Shown here piece after piece: positions 9,483 to 18,309 of a stretch of 54,934 nt of DNA. The position numbers and the translations under genes are program-made. This DNA comes from Oscillospiraceae bacterium (GTDB taxonomy: Bacteria; Bacillota; Clostridia; Oscillospirales; Oscillospiraceae): positions 1 through 54,934 of the forward strand of contig WQWL01000008.1 of the NCBI GenBank assembly GCA_009785345.1, in the 5' to 3' direction. The notes beneath the pieces were generated by a model. It worked only from the letters and a program-made list of their open reading frames with translations, made no database searches and was not told the DNA's origin. Numbering within the stretch: position 1 is the first letter of the stretch; the number at the start of each line of letters is the position of its first letter.

Positions 9483-9497
9483 GTATTGTCTCCCCCT

Positions 9498-9558
9498 GTA
9501 TGGGCGAACTGCGTTCGCCCGTTTGTTTACGCTGCGGGCGAACGCAGTTCGCCCATAC
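9498..9558. repeat. Double-palindrome (REP/cruciform-like) element between selD and tdh
   Basis: Two 24-bp arms, 9498-9521 and 9535-9558, are perfect inverted copies around a 13-nt loop. Each arm is itself a palindrome (GGGCGAAC-TGC-GTTCGCCC). The DNA can form either one long hairpin or two short ones. The GC content is well above the surroundings, as in mobile REP-type repeats. Confidence 0.8.
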
Positions 9559-9577
9559 CAAAAGCGTTATTATTGTT

Positions 9578-10606
9578 TTACACAAATGTCATTTCATAAT
9601 TTGTGCGTATTTTTATTTCGCCGACCATTGTCGCCTGGGGATCATCTATTTTAATTTTACCAAGAAGCTCATCTGCTTGTTCCTGTTTTACAGCGAGAAG
9701 CAAGCCGCCTGATGTTTGTGGATCATACATTAATTCGGAAATCCACATGGGAAGTCCACTTGTATCAACACGATCACCAACAAATGCGCGGTTACGTTTT
9801 CCACCGCCGGTAATATATTCATCTTCGATAAAATATTTAACACGGTTAAGGTGGGGAAGATTGTCGCAATATATTTCAGCTGAAACGTCACCTGATGTCA
9901 TTTCGAGAATATGACCAATGAACCCAAAACCGGTAATATCGGTGCATGCACTAATGTCATAAGGTTCAATTTTTTCAGCAGCATACTTATTCAATCGTTC
10001 CATTGACGCAATGACCTCGGTTATATCGGCATAATTGGCTTCGCCGTCACGATATGCAGATGTGACAACACCAACGCCCAGTGGCTTTGTAAGTATCAGC
10101 TTATCGCCTATTCGTGGTGTATTGTTACGAAGAAATCTGTTAGTATCGGCTATCCCAGTGACAGCAAGTCCGTATTTGATTCCATCATCATAAATAGAAT
10201 GACCACCGGCAAGAGTTGCCCCTGCCTCGACACATTTCTCAGCACCACCAGCTAGAATTTCCTGTAAAATCTGCTTGTTCAAATCCAGTGGGAAACACAC
10301 TATATTTAGTGCATAGAGGGGTTTGCCGCCCATTGCATATATGTCACTGAGTGCATTAGTGGCAGCAATTCTGCCAAAGGATCTCGGATTTGCCACCATT
10401 GGTGGGAAGAAATCAGTAGTTGAAAGCAAGCAGCGCTTGTCGTCTAGTTGATAGACGGCAGCATCGTCAGAAGAATTAAATCCAACGAGCAGATTTTCAT
10501 CAGCTACATTAGGAATACCACTTAGTAGTGTTCTCAGCTCACCCGGAGCTATCTTGGTTCCTCAGCCACCGCCACTACTATAATCAAATAGTGAGATATT
10601 CATCAT
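9578..10606 (-). CDS. selD: Selenide, water dikinase (SelD), selenocysteine-containing
   Basis: A 342-residue enzyme making selenophosphate from selenide and ATP. The frame is open from ATG 10606 only if the in-frame TGA at 10564-10562 is read as selenocysteine, giving SGGG-U-GTKIAPGEL with Sec at residue 15, where other SelD proteins have the catalytic Cys or Sec. Past the UGA the SelD sequence continues (GIPNVADENLLVGF, STTDFFPPMV, AGGHSIYDDGIKYGL, DITGFGFIGH). The start has AAAGGAG ten nt upstream. The position two residues after Sec, often Cys in other SelD proteins, is Thr here. It is upstream of tdh-kbl on the same strand. A Sec-SelD implies SelA, SelB and tRNA-Sec elsewhere in the genome. 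Confidence 0.93.
10536..10564 (-). promoter_or_regulatory. Sec UGA codon and bacterial SECIS-like hairpin in selD
   Basis: The UGA is at 10564-10562. Eleven nt later AGCTC (10550-10546) and GAGCT (10540-10536) pair perfectly around the loop CGGGT. The apical loop lies 16 nt after the UGA and has G in the second loop position. Both fit the published bacterial SECIS pattern recognised by SelB (from memory of that consensus). Confidence 0.75.
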
Positions 10607-10687
10607 GAGGCCTCAACTCCTTTCGTAAAATCGTATCGCATGCAAAATTCAAAAATTATTATATTTATTTAAGCTTCTCTACTTATG

Positions 10688-10901
10688 TAGGGGCGACCGT
10701 CCAATGCAAGCAACTTAAGGTTATCCGTAGCATAAAGGCTCAAATCATCCGACCCGCGGGGCCACCTTCTTTTCTAAAGAAGGCAGGGAACGATACATCC
10801 AACCCTTGCCCTCTTTAGAAAAGAGGGTGCCGTCCGCAGACGGCGGGTGATTTGATAAGGCAAGATTCCTTAAGTTGCTTGCATTGGACGATCGCCCCTA
10901 C
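10688..10901. repeat. Palindromic MITE-like element, copy 2
   Basis: A complete copy of 214 bp bounded by GTAGGGGCGACCGTCCAATG and the complement of GTAGGGGCGATCGTCCAATG. It has the same internal hairpins as copy 1 (1-206) but in reversed order. It fills most of the gap between selD and glnS and contains no ORF. Confidence 0.85.
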
Positions 10902-10937
10902 AAAGAGTATTGCTGACTTTTGCAATTACTTACACAA

Positions 10938-12605
10938 TCATTTTTGTGGTTTGAATCCATCTTTTAAAGCAACGGAGCGGTTAAAAACAAGTTCTCCGGG
11001 ATTTGAATCTTTGTTGTCAACAGTAAAATAACCCAATCTTAAGAACTGGAACGATTGTGGTGCTACTGCATTTTCAAGCATTTTTTCCGCTTTGCAATTG
11101 GATAGAATTTCAAGAGAATCAGGATTGAGACATTCTGTAAAATCTTTGCCTGCAACATCGGGGCTCGGGTCTGTGAATAAATTGTCATAGACTCGTACTT
11201 CTGTATCGACTGCAGTTTGAGAGTCAACCCAATGTATTGTACCACGAACTTTGCGACCATCAGGAGTAGTACCACCACGAGTATCAGGGTCGTATTCGGC
11301 TGTTACGAACGCAATTTCACCGTTTTCGTGGAGTTCATAACCTGTACATTTGACGATATAAGCACCTTTTAAACGAACCTCATTGCCGACAAACAGACGA
11401 TTGTATTTTTTTGGAGGTTCAATCATGAAATCGTCATGTTCCACCCAAACTTCGCGAGAGAATGTAACCTCACGGCTGCCTGCGCTTTCATCGTTTGGAT
11501 TGTTTTCGATTTCGAGGGTTTCTGATTGACCTTCGGGATAGTTTGTGATGATAAGCTTAATTGGACGCATGACAACCATTGCGCGTTGTGCGGATAAATT
11601 TAACTCTTCTCGTAAGCAATGTTCAAGTAATGCGTATTCAATGGAGTTTGAAGTTTTACCGACACCTATTCGCTCACAAAAATCACGAATAGAACTTGGG
11701 GTATAGCCACGACGGCGAAGTCCGCGAAGTGTTGGGAAGCGAGGGTCATCCCAACCGGACACATAGTTTTCCTCAACCAGCTTGCGGAGTTTACGCTTCG
11801 ACATTACTGAATAGTTGATACTACGGCGACCAAACTCAATTTGCCTTGGTTTGCTAGGCACATCTGTGTTTTTAATAACCCAATCATATAGAGGGCGATG
11901 GTCTTCATATTCTAATGAGCATAGTGAGTGTGTGATATGCTCAAGAGCGTCTTGGATGGGATGTGCAAAGTCATACATCGGGTAAATGCACCACTGATTA
12001 CCTTGACGATGATGATGAGCGTACTTGATTCTATAAATGACAGGATCACGCATGTTAAAATTACCGCTTTCAAGGTCGATTTTTGCTCTTAAAGTCATAG
12101 TTCCTTCGGGGAATTCACGGTTTCTCATACGTGTGAAAAGATCGAGACTTTCTTCAATAGGTCTATCTCTGTATGGTGAGGTGGCAGGAGTGCTAACATC
12201 ACCGCGTCTTTCTTTAACTTCATCAGGTGAAAGTTCGCAAACATATGCAAGTCCTTTTTCTATCAAGCCAACAGCTAACTCATATGTTTTTTCAAAATAG
12301 TCACTTCCAAAATAGAGTCTATCTTCCCAATCAAATCCAAACCAGCGGATATCTTCACAAATTGCATCGACAAATTCATCCTCTTCTTTTTCAGGATTAG
12401 TGTCATCAAATCGTAAGTTGCAAAGTCCACCGTATTTTTCGGCGGCATTAATACTTATGGAAAAAGCAAAGCAATGTCCGATATGCGGATAGCCATTTGG
12501 CTCGGGAGGCAGTCTGGTATGAACACGCATGCCTTCGAATTGTCCGCCGGGTGCAATATCCTCTTCAATAAAAGTATGAATGAAATTTTTTGAAAGTTCT
12601 TCCAT
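10938..12605 (-). CDS. glnS: Glutaminyl-tRNA synthetase
   Basis: A 555-residue class Ic synthetase that charges tRNA-Gln with glutamine. The HIGH signature is at residues 41-44 (PNGYPHIGHC), the KMSKS-like loop is VMSKRKL, and the C-terminal half is the beta-barrel anticodon-binding domain (VWVEHDDFM, RLFVGNEVRL, FNRSVALKD). The start was placed at ATG 12605 because GGAG lies seven nt upstream; an in-frame upstream ATG at 12710 would add an Asn/Ile-rich extension unlike the family. Direct glutaminylation is not universal in this kind of organism. It is divergent from the homocysteine methyltransferase gene. Confidence 0.94.
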   Translation of the reverse strand: MEELSKNFIHTFIEEDIAPGGQFEGMRVHTRLPPEPNGYPHIGHCFAFSISINAAEKYGGLCNLRFDDTNPEKEEDEFVDAICEDIRWFGFDWEDRLYFGSDYFEKTYELAVGLIEKGLAYVCELSPDEVKERRGDVSTPATSPYRDRPIEESLDLFTRMRNREFPEGTMTLRAKIDLESGNFNMRDPVIYRIKYAHHHRQGNQWCIYPMYDFAHPIQDALEHITHSLCSLEYEDHRPLYDWVIKNTDVPSKPRQIEFGRRSINYSVMSKRKLRKLVEENYVSGWDDPRFPTLRGLRRRGYTPSSIRDFCERIGVGKTSNSIEYALLEHCLREELNLSAQRAMVVMRPIKLIITNYPEGQSETLEIENNPNDESAGSREVTFSREVWVEHDDFMIEPPKKYNRLFVGNEVRLKGAYIVKCTGYELHENGEIAFVTAEYDPDTRGGTTPDGRKVRGTIHWVDSQTAVDTEVRVYDNLFTDPSPDVAGKDFTECLNPDSLEILSNCKAEKMLENAVAPQSFQFLRLGYFTVDNKDSNPGELVFNRSVALKDGFKPQK

Positions 12606-12728
12606 GATGTATCTCCATGTGTTAATATAATTAGTGGTATTTAAATTATTATCTATAGCATTGTTGATAACGTTAATAATGTTATTGTTGCGCGCAATCC
12701 ACTTTAACATATCATGGAGGATTTTTCA

Positions 12729-13571
12729 ATGTTATTCGATTCCTTTGGAGAGTATATATTCTATGACGGTGCAATGGGCACAATGCTATATAAATATGGG
12801 CTAAAATCAGGTGAAAAACCGGATTTAATGAACTTGACCAATCCAGATGCAGTTGAAAGTGTTCATAGGATGTATGTCGAAGCTGGAAGTGACATTATTT
12901 GCACAAACACATTTGGTTCAAATGCACTCAATTTAGCCGACACTGGGCACACGCCCACAGAAATCATTGCTGCTGCTGTTACCATTGCAAAACGAGCATG
13001 TGAGGGAAGTAATGCAAAAGTTTCGCTTGATATAGGATCGACCGGACATGTGCTTGAGCCTTATGGAGATTTAGAGCCAGAAAAAGCATATGACCTTTTC
13101 AAAGAAATGGCTATTGCCGGAGAGCAAGCAGGTGCAGACTTTGTTACAATTGAAACCATGAGCGATCCGGAGGAAGTTAGAGCGGCGATGACAGCTGTGA
13201 GTGAAAATACGAAACTTCCAATGTTGGTAACAATGACTTTTGAAAAATCAGGCTACACATTTATGGGTTGCACACCGGAGAAGTTTGCAGAGACTGCAGA
13301 GGAGCTAGGTGCGTCAGCTATCGGGTTGAACTGTTCCCTTGAGCCAATGGAGATGCTGGAGACAGCGAGCAGACTTGCTAAGGCAACGAAGCTTCCACTT
13401 ATAATAAAGCCAAATGCCGGATTGCCTGATTCAAAGAGCGGTGATTATAACACTGGAGCGGAAGAGTTTTCTGCACAAATGGCTGAGTTTAAGAAGCTTG
13501 GCGTAAAAATAGTAGGCGGCTGCTGCGGCACAACACCTGAGTATATTCGCGAGTTGAAAAAAGTGTATTAA
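12729..13571 (+). CDS. Homocysteine S-methyltransferase-domain protein
   Basis: A 280-residue (beta/alpha)8 zinc methyltransferase equivalent to the N-terminal homocysteine-binding domain of MetH. DGAMGTMLYKYGL opens the barrel; the zinc cysteines are in GLNCS and GGCCGTTP near the C-terminus. Cobalamin and folate domains are absent, so it acts with a methyl donor such as S-methylmethionine or with separate corrinoid partners. ATG 12729 was preferred over 12714 because GGAGG (12716-12720) sits eight nt before it. The reading frame ends before a terminator at 13581. Confidence 0.85.
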   Translation: MLFDSFGEYIFYDGAMGTMLYKYGLKSGEKPDLMNLTNPDAVESVHRMYVEAGSDIICTNTFGSNALNLADTGHTPTEIIAAAVTIAKRACEGSNAKVSLDIGSTGHVLEPYGDLEPEKAYDLFKEMAIAGEQAGADFVTIETMSDPEEVRAAMTAVSENTKLPMLVTMTFEKSGYTFMGCTPEKFAETAEELGASAIGLNCSLEPMEMLETASRLAKATKLPLIIKPNAGLPDSKSGDYNTGAEEFSAQMAEFKKLGVKIVGGCCGTTPEYIRELKKVY

Positions 13572-13580
13572 ATAAATTTG

Positions 13581-13610
13581 CGTGAAAATCGTATGATCAC
13601 GAGCTTTTTT
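13581..13610 (+). terminator. Rho-independent terminator after the methyltransferase
   Basis: CGTGA and TCACG pair around an 11-nt loop, followed by AGCTTTTTT. The stem is short, so termination may be partial. Confidence 0.5.
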
Positions 13611-13655
13611 AACTTTTGCAATCAACTAAAACAATTTTGATTTGGAGGGAACAAA

Positions 13656-13970
13656 ATGAGTGGAGGTCCGGGTGGAAATAGAATAATTGCAACCGAATGT
13701 GAAAGTATTGAACAAATAACAAATGCTTTAGACGCAACTGGTGCTAATTTTCAACAACGGACATTAAGTCCGACTGATACTCTATCAACAATTTCAGCGA
13801 ATAGTAATGCACGAAATGCATTTAACCAAGTACAAGATGGACGCGTTAGTTTTGGTGATGCAATATCGAGGTCATCAAGTCAGATAAATACAATAGCAAG
13901 CACCTTCAGAAACATAGATTCTCAGAGCTTTGGCGGTGGCGGAGGACCTTCGACGCACCAATCAAGATGA
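13656..13970 (+). CDS. Small WXG100-like type VIIb secretion partner (TIGR04197/DUF3130-like)
   Basis: A 104-residue protein led by TTTGGAGGG. A helical hairpin rich in Ser, Asn and Gln (SIEQITNALDATG...SNARNAFNQVQDG...ISRSSSQINTIASTF) ends in a Gly-rich tail. The spacing and the small-residue helix are like the short WXG100-type proteins encoded first in LXG toxin operons, which dock on the toxin and target it to the type VIIb machine. The gene order (two small helical proteins, LXG toxin, immunity) supports this. No ESX core genes are in the window. Confidence 0.6.
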   Translation: MSGGPGGNRIIATECESIEQITNALDATGANFQQRTLSPTDTLSTISANSNARNAFNQVQDGRVSFGDAISRSSSQINTIASTFRNIDSQSFGGGGGPSTHQSR

Positions 13971-13989
13971 AGAGGAGACGAGTATAAAA

Positions 13990-14352
13990 ATGTTAAGTAC
14001 AGAAAGAGTTGAAGAGCTAAAAACAGAAATTCGAAAGATCAAAGAAGATCAAGAAGAAACAGACGAGTTTTTGATAAAACTTCGATGTCATGAAGAAGAA
14101 GTGTATGAAGAAATCCGAGATAGCCTTAGAGCACTGGGCAGTTCGTTTGATGCCAGCCATGGAGATCAACGGTGGACAGCTCTTGTAGAAGAAAGGTATG
14201 CTTTACTACTAAGTGCAGAAAGGGAATGTAATGAAGGCATAGAGATGTTAACAGAGGATCGAAATGATATGAACTCCAGGTGCAAATCTGATATAGAAGA
14301 TTTGGAATATGAAATAAAACTGCATGGAGGTGTAGCGGATGTGGTTACCTAA
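13990..14352 (+). CDS. Coiled-coil LXG-operon partner (DUF3958-like)
   Basis: A 120-residue, highly charged protein that is coiled-coil nearly throughout (TERVEELKTEIRKIKEDQEE...). It is placed second in the toxin operon, as are the Lap-type targeting factors of LXG toxins. ATG 13990 was chosen; GAGGAG lies about 12 nt upstream. The frame stays open upstream to a TTG at 13930, overlapping the previous gene. It overlaps the toxin start by 14 bp, so production of partner and toxin is probably coupled. Confidence 0.6.
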   Translation: MLSTERVEELKTEIRKIKEDQEETDEFLIKLRCHEEEVYEEIRDSLRALGSSFDASHGDQRWTALVEERYALLLSAERECNEGIEMLTEDRNDMNSRCKSDIEDLEYEIKLHGGVADVVT

Positions 14353-15910
14353 TCATTCTAGGTTGGTTGCGTCAGCATTAAGAGAACAGTCTAATGCAGC
14401 AATTTCTGAACTACATGCAGATAATGCTGATCTCCAAACAGCCAGAGAAGCGATGAATGCATTTGTTGCAGATAATACAAATATAGGAGACAGCTTTGAT
14501 AATGTTAGATTAAATATGGAAGATTACCTCAGAGTAGCCAATGCTTTTGAGAATGCAAATAATGCAGATATATCCGACCATGGCAAGTTGATAAATGTAA
14601 TAGGAGATGAAAATTTATGTCTTGCAACAATAAATAGTGAAATTAACGTTAACATAAATGAAGGAGTTCGAGTTCGTAACAGAATCGCTCATTATGAGCG
14701 GGTTAGAAATAGCACAACATGGTGGGAACGGCGTGCCAGTCATGCAAAGAACGTGAGGCACTGGGAGGCAGGTGCGTCTTTGCGGACATATCGAGGGATT
14801 GAAAGAAATCTCAATGATACCATTGAGTATCTGAGAGGCAGAATCGAACTTTTCAACCATATTGAGGACTCAACGAAGAATCTATTTACAACTGGTCCTG
14901 AACTTCGTTCTGAGGCTATTAACGGCATAAAGCTTATCGAAGAAGCAGCGATTGGATTACCGTATTCTTATGGGTGTCCTTTACTCAGCACATGGCGTGC
15001 TGATATAGTCATTAGTACTGCAGAGTTTGAGCGAAAACTCGAAGAGAGACGTTTTTCTGACTTAGTTGAGAGATTGGAAGGCTCCATGGCTGAAGCAGAT
15101 TTAATATTATTTAAGCAGCTATATGAAATGAATCGTGAGCGTGCAATAAGCTACTTGTTGTTATACGAAGAAATGATGTTGACACTTCCGCAGGATATCT
15201 CGCCCTCAATTGCGGGGCAATATCTTGTACACTTGATAGAGCATGTTCGCAATCGTGTCAATGCCGAAGCGTTTATGCTGGATTTTGGAGCAGGCAGAGT
15301 ATTTACGGAAGACGAAGTACTATATCTTGGTGTAATATTGCGTTTTCAACGTCCTGAAAATGTAAATCTTAATGGGAGTATCTGGGAGCAGTACTTAGTT
15401 CAAGTATCTCCTTTCTTAGATGGACTGACATTTTTTGGCATCCCTGATCATTTAGTGCCATTGCATATGTATCCAACTGAAAATTCTCAGAATCTATTTG
15501 ATCGAGGCAGGAAATGGTCACCTATAGCAACAGCGTTGCTATTTGCTTTTGCCGGACTAGGCGATATGGGCAGAGGTATGAACGCTGCACTAAATGCTCC
15601 ACCGGCTAAGCCTACGGGTCAGGGAGGAACTAATGTGCCAAGATTACCAGATGGTACTCCTGTTCCTGGACCTAGAACTATCCATCAAGTAAAAACTGGA
15701 AGGGTTGGGGAACTGCCAGTTCGGGGTAGACCGAACTCAAGTATTGATTTAAGGAATAACAATGGCGATTTATTACAGAGAAGATTTTTTGACAAAAATG
15801 GCAGAGTAGAGATGGACATTGATTTTAGACATGGAGATGCACATGCCAATCATATGTTCCCTCACCAACACAATTGGCGATGGGAAAACGGCACACCAAT
15901 AAGAGATTAA
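14339..15910 (+). CDS. LXG-type polymorphic toxin, full length, tip 1
   Basis: A 523-residue protein with GGAGGTG just before the ATG and no signal peptide. Residues 1 to about 260 are long helices as in LXG export domains. About 260-425 is a conserved middle/linker region (NRVNAEAFMLDFGAGRV...LVPLHMYPTENSQNLFD...MNAALNAPPAKP). The variable C-terminal tip starts after AKP and ends in DIDFRHGDAHANHMFPHQH, a His-rich arrangement typical of toxin tips; its activity is unknown to me. The linker is repeated almost identically at 16729-16904 and 17535-17971 in front of different tips. The adjacent 15922 gene is the presumed immunity gene. Confidence 0.75.
   Translation: MWLPNHSRLVASALREQSNAAISELHADNADLQTAREAMNAFVADNTNIGDSFDNVRLNMEDYLRVANAFENANNADISDHGKLINVIGDENLCLATINSEINVNINEGVRVRNRIAHYERVRNSTTWWERRASHAKNVRHWEAGASLRTYRGIERNLNDTIEYLRGRIELFNHIEDSTKNLFTTGPELRSEAINGIKLIEEAAIGLPYSYGCPLLSTWRADIVISTAEFERKLEERRFSDLVERLEGSMAEADLILFKQLYEMNRERAISYLLLYEEMMLTLPQDISPSIAGQYLVHLIEHVRNRVNAEAFMLDFGAGRVFTEDEVLYLGVILRFQRPENVNLNGSIWEQYLVQVSPFLDGLTFFGIPDHLVPLHMYPTENSQNLFDRGRKWSPIATALLFAFAGLGDMGRGMNAALNAPPAKPTGQGGTNVPRLPDGTPVPGPRTIHQVKTGRVGELPVRGRPNSSIDLRNNNGDLLQRRFFDKNGRVEMDIDFRHGDAHANHMFPHQHNWRWENGTPIRD
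15173..15613 (+). repeat. Toxin linker homology block, copy 1 (others at 16729-16904 and 17535-17971)
   Basis: DNA encoding the toxin middle region is reproduced with only scattered base changes at 17535-17971 (about 440 bp) and 16729-16904 (about 175 bp). A short decayed trace lies at 19229-19290. All copies are in the same orientation, each followed by an unrelated tip, which makes the block an obvious recombination anchor for tip exchange. Confidence 0.85.
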
Positions 15911-15921
15911 GGAGATATAAT

Positions 15922-16326
15922 ATGAAGTATATAGAAATTAACGATTACAAAGATGTGGAAAAACTAATGAAAGAGTTTTGCTATTTCCATGATAGCTGTA
16001 TCAAGGAAATAGCATATACAAGTGGAAGCTATGTAAATAATGATAAGACTATGAGACCGATTAATGATGAAAGGCGAGTAAGCATCATATTACAAAGCCA
16101 AATATCAGAGCATAGAACTATTGAGCTGTGCTTTGAGTTGATAGAGAAATTGAACCTTCAACCGAAAGGTGAAGGTTTTGAATCAGTAATATATGGAGCA
16201 TCCCTGGTCGCTAATGATGAACTGTTTTATTGGAGTGACTGGGAAGGATTGAACATAAAAAACATTAGCGAAGAAAGTGGTACTTGGATATCAGCCAAAA
16301 AAGTAAAGTGGTGCCCGTTGCTGTAG
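15922..16326 (+). CDS. Predicted immunity protein 1
   Basis: A 134-residue acidic soluble protein directly after the full-length toxin, with GGAGATATAAT before the ATG. It shows FHDSCIKEI near the N-terminus and IELCFELIEKLNL, and ends in a Trp-rich segment (FYWSDWEGLNI...ESGTWISAKKVKW). I do not recognise a named family. Its position 11 bp after the toxin stop and its size argue for neutralising tip 1. Confidence 0.6.
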   Translation: MKYIEINDYKDVEKLMKEFCYFHDSCIKEIAYTSGSYVNNDKTMRPINDERRVSIILQSQISEHRTIELCFELIEKLNLQPKGEGFESVIYGASLVANDELFYWSDWEGLNIKNISEESGTWISAKKVKWCPLL

Positions 16327-16379
16327 ATGTTGAAAAGAGGATATGCTTAAAAAATTGTAAGTGAAAATGAATTATGTAA

Positions 16380-16715
16380 CTGAGTAAGTTAACGAATAAA
16401 AGTTTTTTTGCCGCAACAGGTGCTTTGGTTGTGGTAATCGTGGTCGCCGGGTCGGCAACATGGGTAACAAACGGAGGATAAACGACGTAGAGGTTGAACC
16501 AACAATATCCATGCGTGAGACGCAATAAAACTTGTTGTTAAATCGTTAATATTCAAAGTGAGATGCGACAATTTGAGTGGAAGTTCCAAACTTATACGTG
16601 ACAGCTTCTGCACAACTACAGGGATTACAAAGCTTATCTCGATAAACTAATTAAAAACGAAAAGTTAATCCAAATTTATTCCACCAATATTGATTACGAA
16701 ATGTCTTTTAGATAG
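16380..16715 (+). pseudogene. Decayed gene fragments between immunity 1 and tip 2
   Basis: No intact ORF, but coding-like pieces remain. The first (from 16380) reads SKLTNKSFFAATGALVVVIV, continuing as a membrane-segment peptide to a stop after TNGG. After a frameshift NDVEVEPTISMRETQ continues. A later piece, in another frame interrupted by TGA, reads QLLHNYRDYKAYLDKLIKNE and ends at 16715. This looks like an earlier secreted or membrane-anchored protein broken by frameshifts and stops, and not like a random spacer. Confidence 0.4.
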
Positions 16716-16719
16716 CTTG

Positions 16720-17199
16720 ATGTTCATTGGTATCGAAGATCATTTGGTGCCATTGCATATGTATCCAACTGAGAATTCTCAGAATCTATTTGATCAAGGC
16801 AGAAAATGGTCACCTGTAGCAACAGCGTTGCTATTTGCTTTTGCCGGACTAGGCGATATGGGCAAGAATATGAATGTTGCACTAAATGCTCCACCGGCTA
16901 AGCCGAGAGTGAATTATAATGATGTGCGGAATGCTAATATTCAAGGTGGCAATAACGCTCAAGGTTTAAGCAGACAAGCCTCAGATTGGCTGGGCCCAAA
17001 CACTAGGATCGTTACGAACTCAAGTGGAGATAAAATATTTATATCTGCAGATGGTATGCGTAAAATTAGATTTGATATTAACAACCCATTACCGCACAAT
17101 AATCCACATGTACATATAGAAATATTTGTTAACGGCAGATGGAAACCAGCAAGCTCAGCGGTTACTCAAATATACCCGAGCAATGTGCCGCATAATTGA
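16720..17199 (+). pseudogene. Silent toxin-tip cassette 2 (5'-truncated)
   Basis: A headless toxin gene. It begins abruptly in the shared linker (IEDHLVPLHMYPTENSQNLF) and carries AKPRVNYNDVRN, then a different tip with SADGMRKIRFDINN and PHNNPHVHIEIFVNGRW. There is no ribosome-binding site before ATG 16720 and no export domain. It is presumably a donor that is expressed only after recombination into the full-length gene. The tip frame itself is undamaged, which suggests selection or recent arrival. Confidence 0.7.
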
Positions 17200-17216
17200 A
17201 TTGGAGGAAATAGAAC

Positions 17217-17459
17217 ATGAAAATGTTAGATATGAAAACAAACAACAGTGTAAACGACTTGACGTTGTTACTGAAAAAGGAAGAAGCAGTACAACTTCTT
17301 GGATATTTAGAAGAACTATTGTCGGAAGAGGGCGAGGGTGATCACCATCACTTGAATAATTATGACTATTCAAAAGAATTAACTATTGCTCTGTATGATG
17401 AGAGTAATGCTGATAATTTCTCAGAAAGATATAAGCTGCTAATATCAGAAGATAAATAG
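17217..17459 (+). CDS. Predicted immunity protein 2
   Basis: An 80-residue acidic protein with TTGGAGG upstream. The helical segment EEAVQLLGYLEELLSEEGEG is followed by DHHHLNNYDYSKELTIALYD, an arrangement I associate with small immunity-type proteins next to toxin tips in Firmicutes. It lies 17 bp after tip 2. Unlike the tip, it keeps its own translation signals, so protection could persist even while the tip is silent. Confidence 0.6.
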   Translation: MKMLDMKTNNSVNDLTLLLKKEEAVQLLGYLEELLSEEGEGDHHHLNNYDYSKELTIALYDESNADNFSERYKLLISEDK

Positions 17460-17534
17460 AAACTATAAGAGAGGTCACTCTTACGAAACAGCATTTAGCT
17501 GTCAAATTGAAGAGGTAAAGAACCTTTTCACTCA

Positions 17535-18299
17535 ATGATGTTAACGCTTTCATTGGGTGATCCATCAATTAATACTCACTATATTGTCCACTTAATAGAA
17601 CATGTTCGCAATCGTGTCAATGCTGAAGCGTTTATGCTGGATTTTGGAGCAGGCAGAGTATTTACGGAAGACGAAGTACTATATCTTGGTGTAATATTGC
17701 GTTTTCAACGTCCTGAAAATGTAAATCTTAATGGGGGTATCTGGGAGCAGTACTTAGTTCAAGTATCTCCTTTCTTAGATGGACTGACATTTTTTGGCAT
17801 CCCTGATCATTTGGTGCCACTGCATATGTATCCAACTGAGAATTCTCAGAATCTATTTGATCAAGGCAGAAAATGGTCACCTATAGCAACAGCGTTGCTA
17901 TTTGCTCTTGCCGGACTAGGCGATATGGGCAGAGGTATGAACGCTGCACTAAATGCTCCACCGGCTAAGCCGAAAGTGAACTATAATGATGTGCGGAATA
18001 TTGCGAATCAGGGTAGAACTGTTGACGATATATTAAGAGAGTCAAGACCAGGCGAAACAACTATGGGTAGAACTACTCAATTTGAAAATCCAGGAGGACT
18101 TAGTCGAGCAAACATAGACTTTGACTCCTTAAATCCGACAAATGTGAGAAATATAAACACACCTTGGGGTCCGGGAAGAGTAGGAACATTGCAAGACGGC
18201 AGAACTGTAACTGTAAGACCGGGAAGCAGCGGAATGCATCCAACACTGGAAGTTATCAATCAAAATGGAAGATATATAAAAATAAGATATGGAGGATAG
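17535..18299 (+). pseudogene. Silent toxin-tip cassette 3 (5'-truncated)
   Basis: A 254-residue headless toxin. It enters the toxin sequence at the MMLTL segment and keeps about 145 residues of linker nearly identical to the full-length gene. It then switches to AKPKVNYNDVRNIANQGRTV and a tip with NTPWGPGRVGTLQDGRTVTV...YIKIRYGG. No ribosome-binding site lies at a useful distance from the ATGs at 17535/17538. The tip is intact and its stop overlaps the region of the immunity 3 start. Confidence 0.72.
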
Positions 18300-18309
18300 G
18301 CTAATTGAT

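Noticed and set aside
12606-12710. N-terminal extension of GlnRS from ATG 12710
   Set aside because: The 35 extra residues are Asn/Ile-rich and unlike the family, and GGAG is positioned for ATG 12605.
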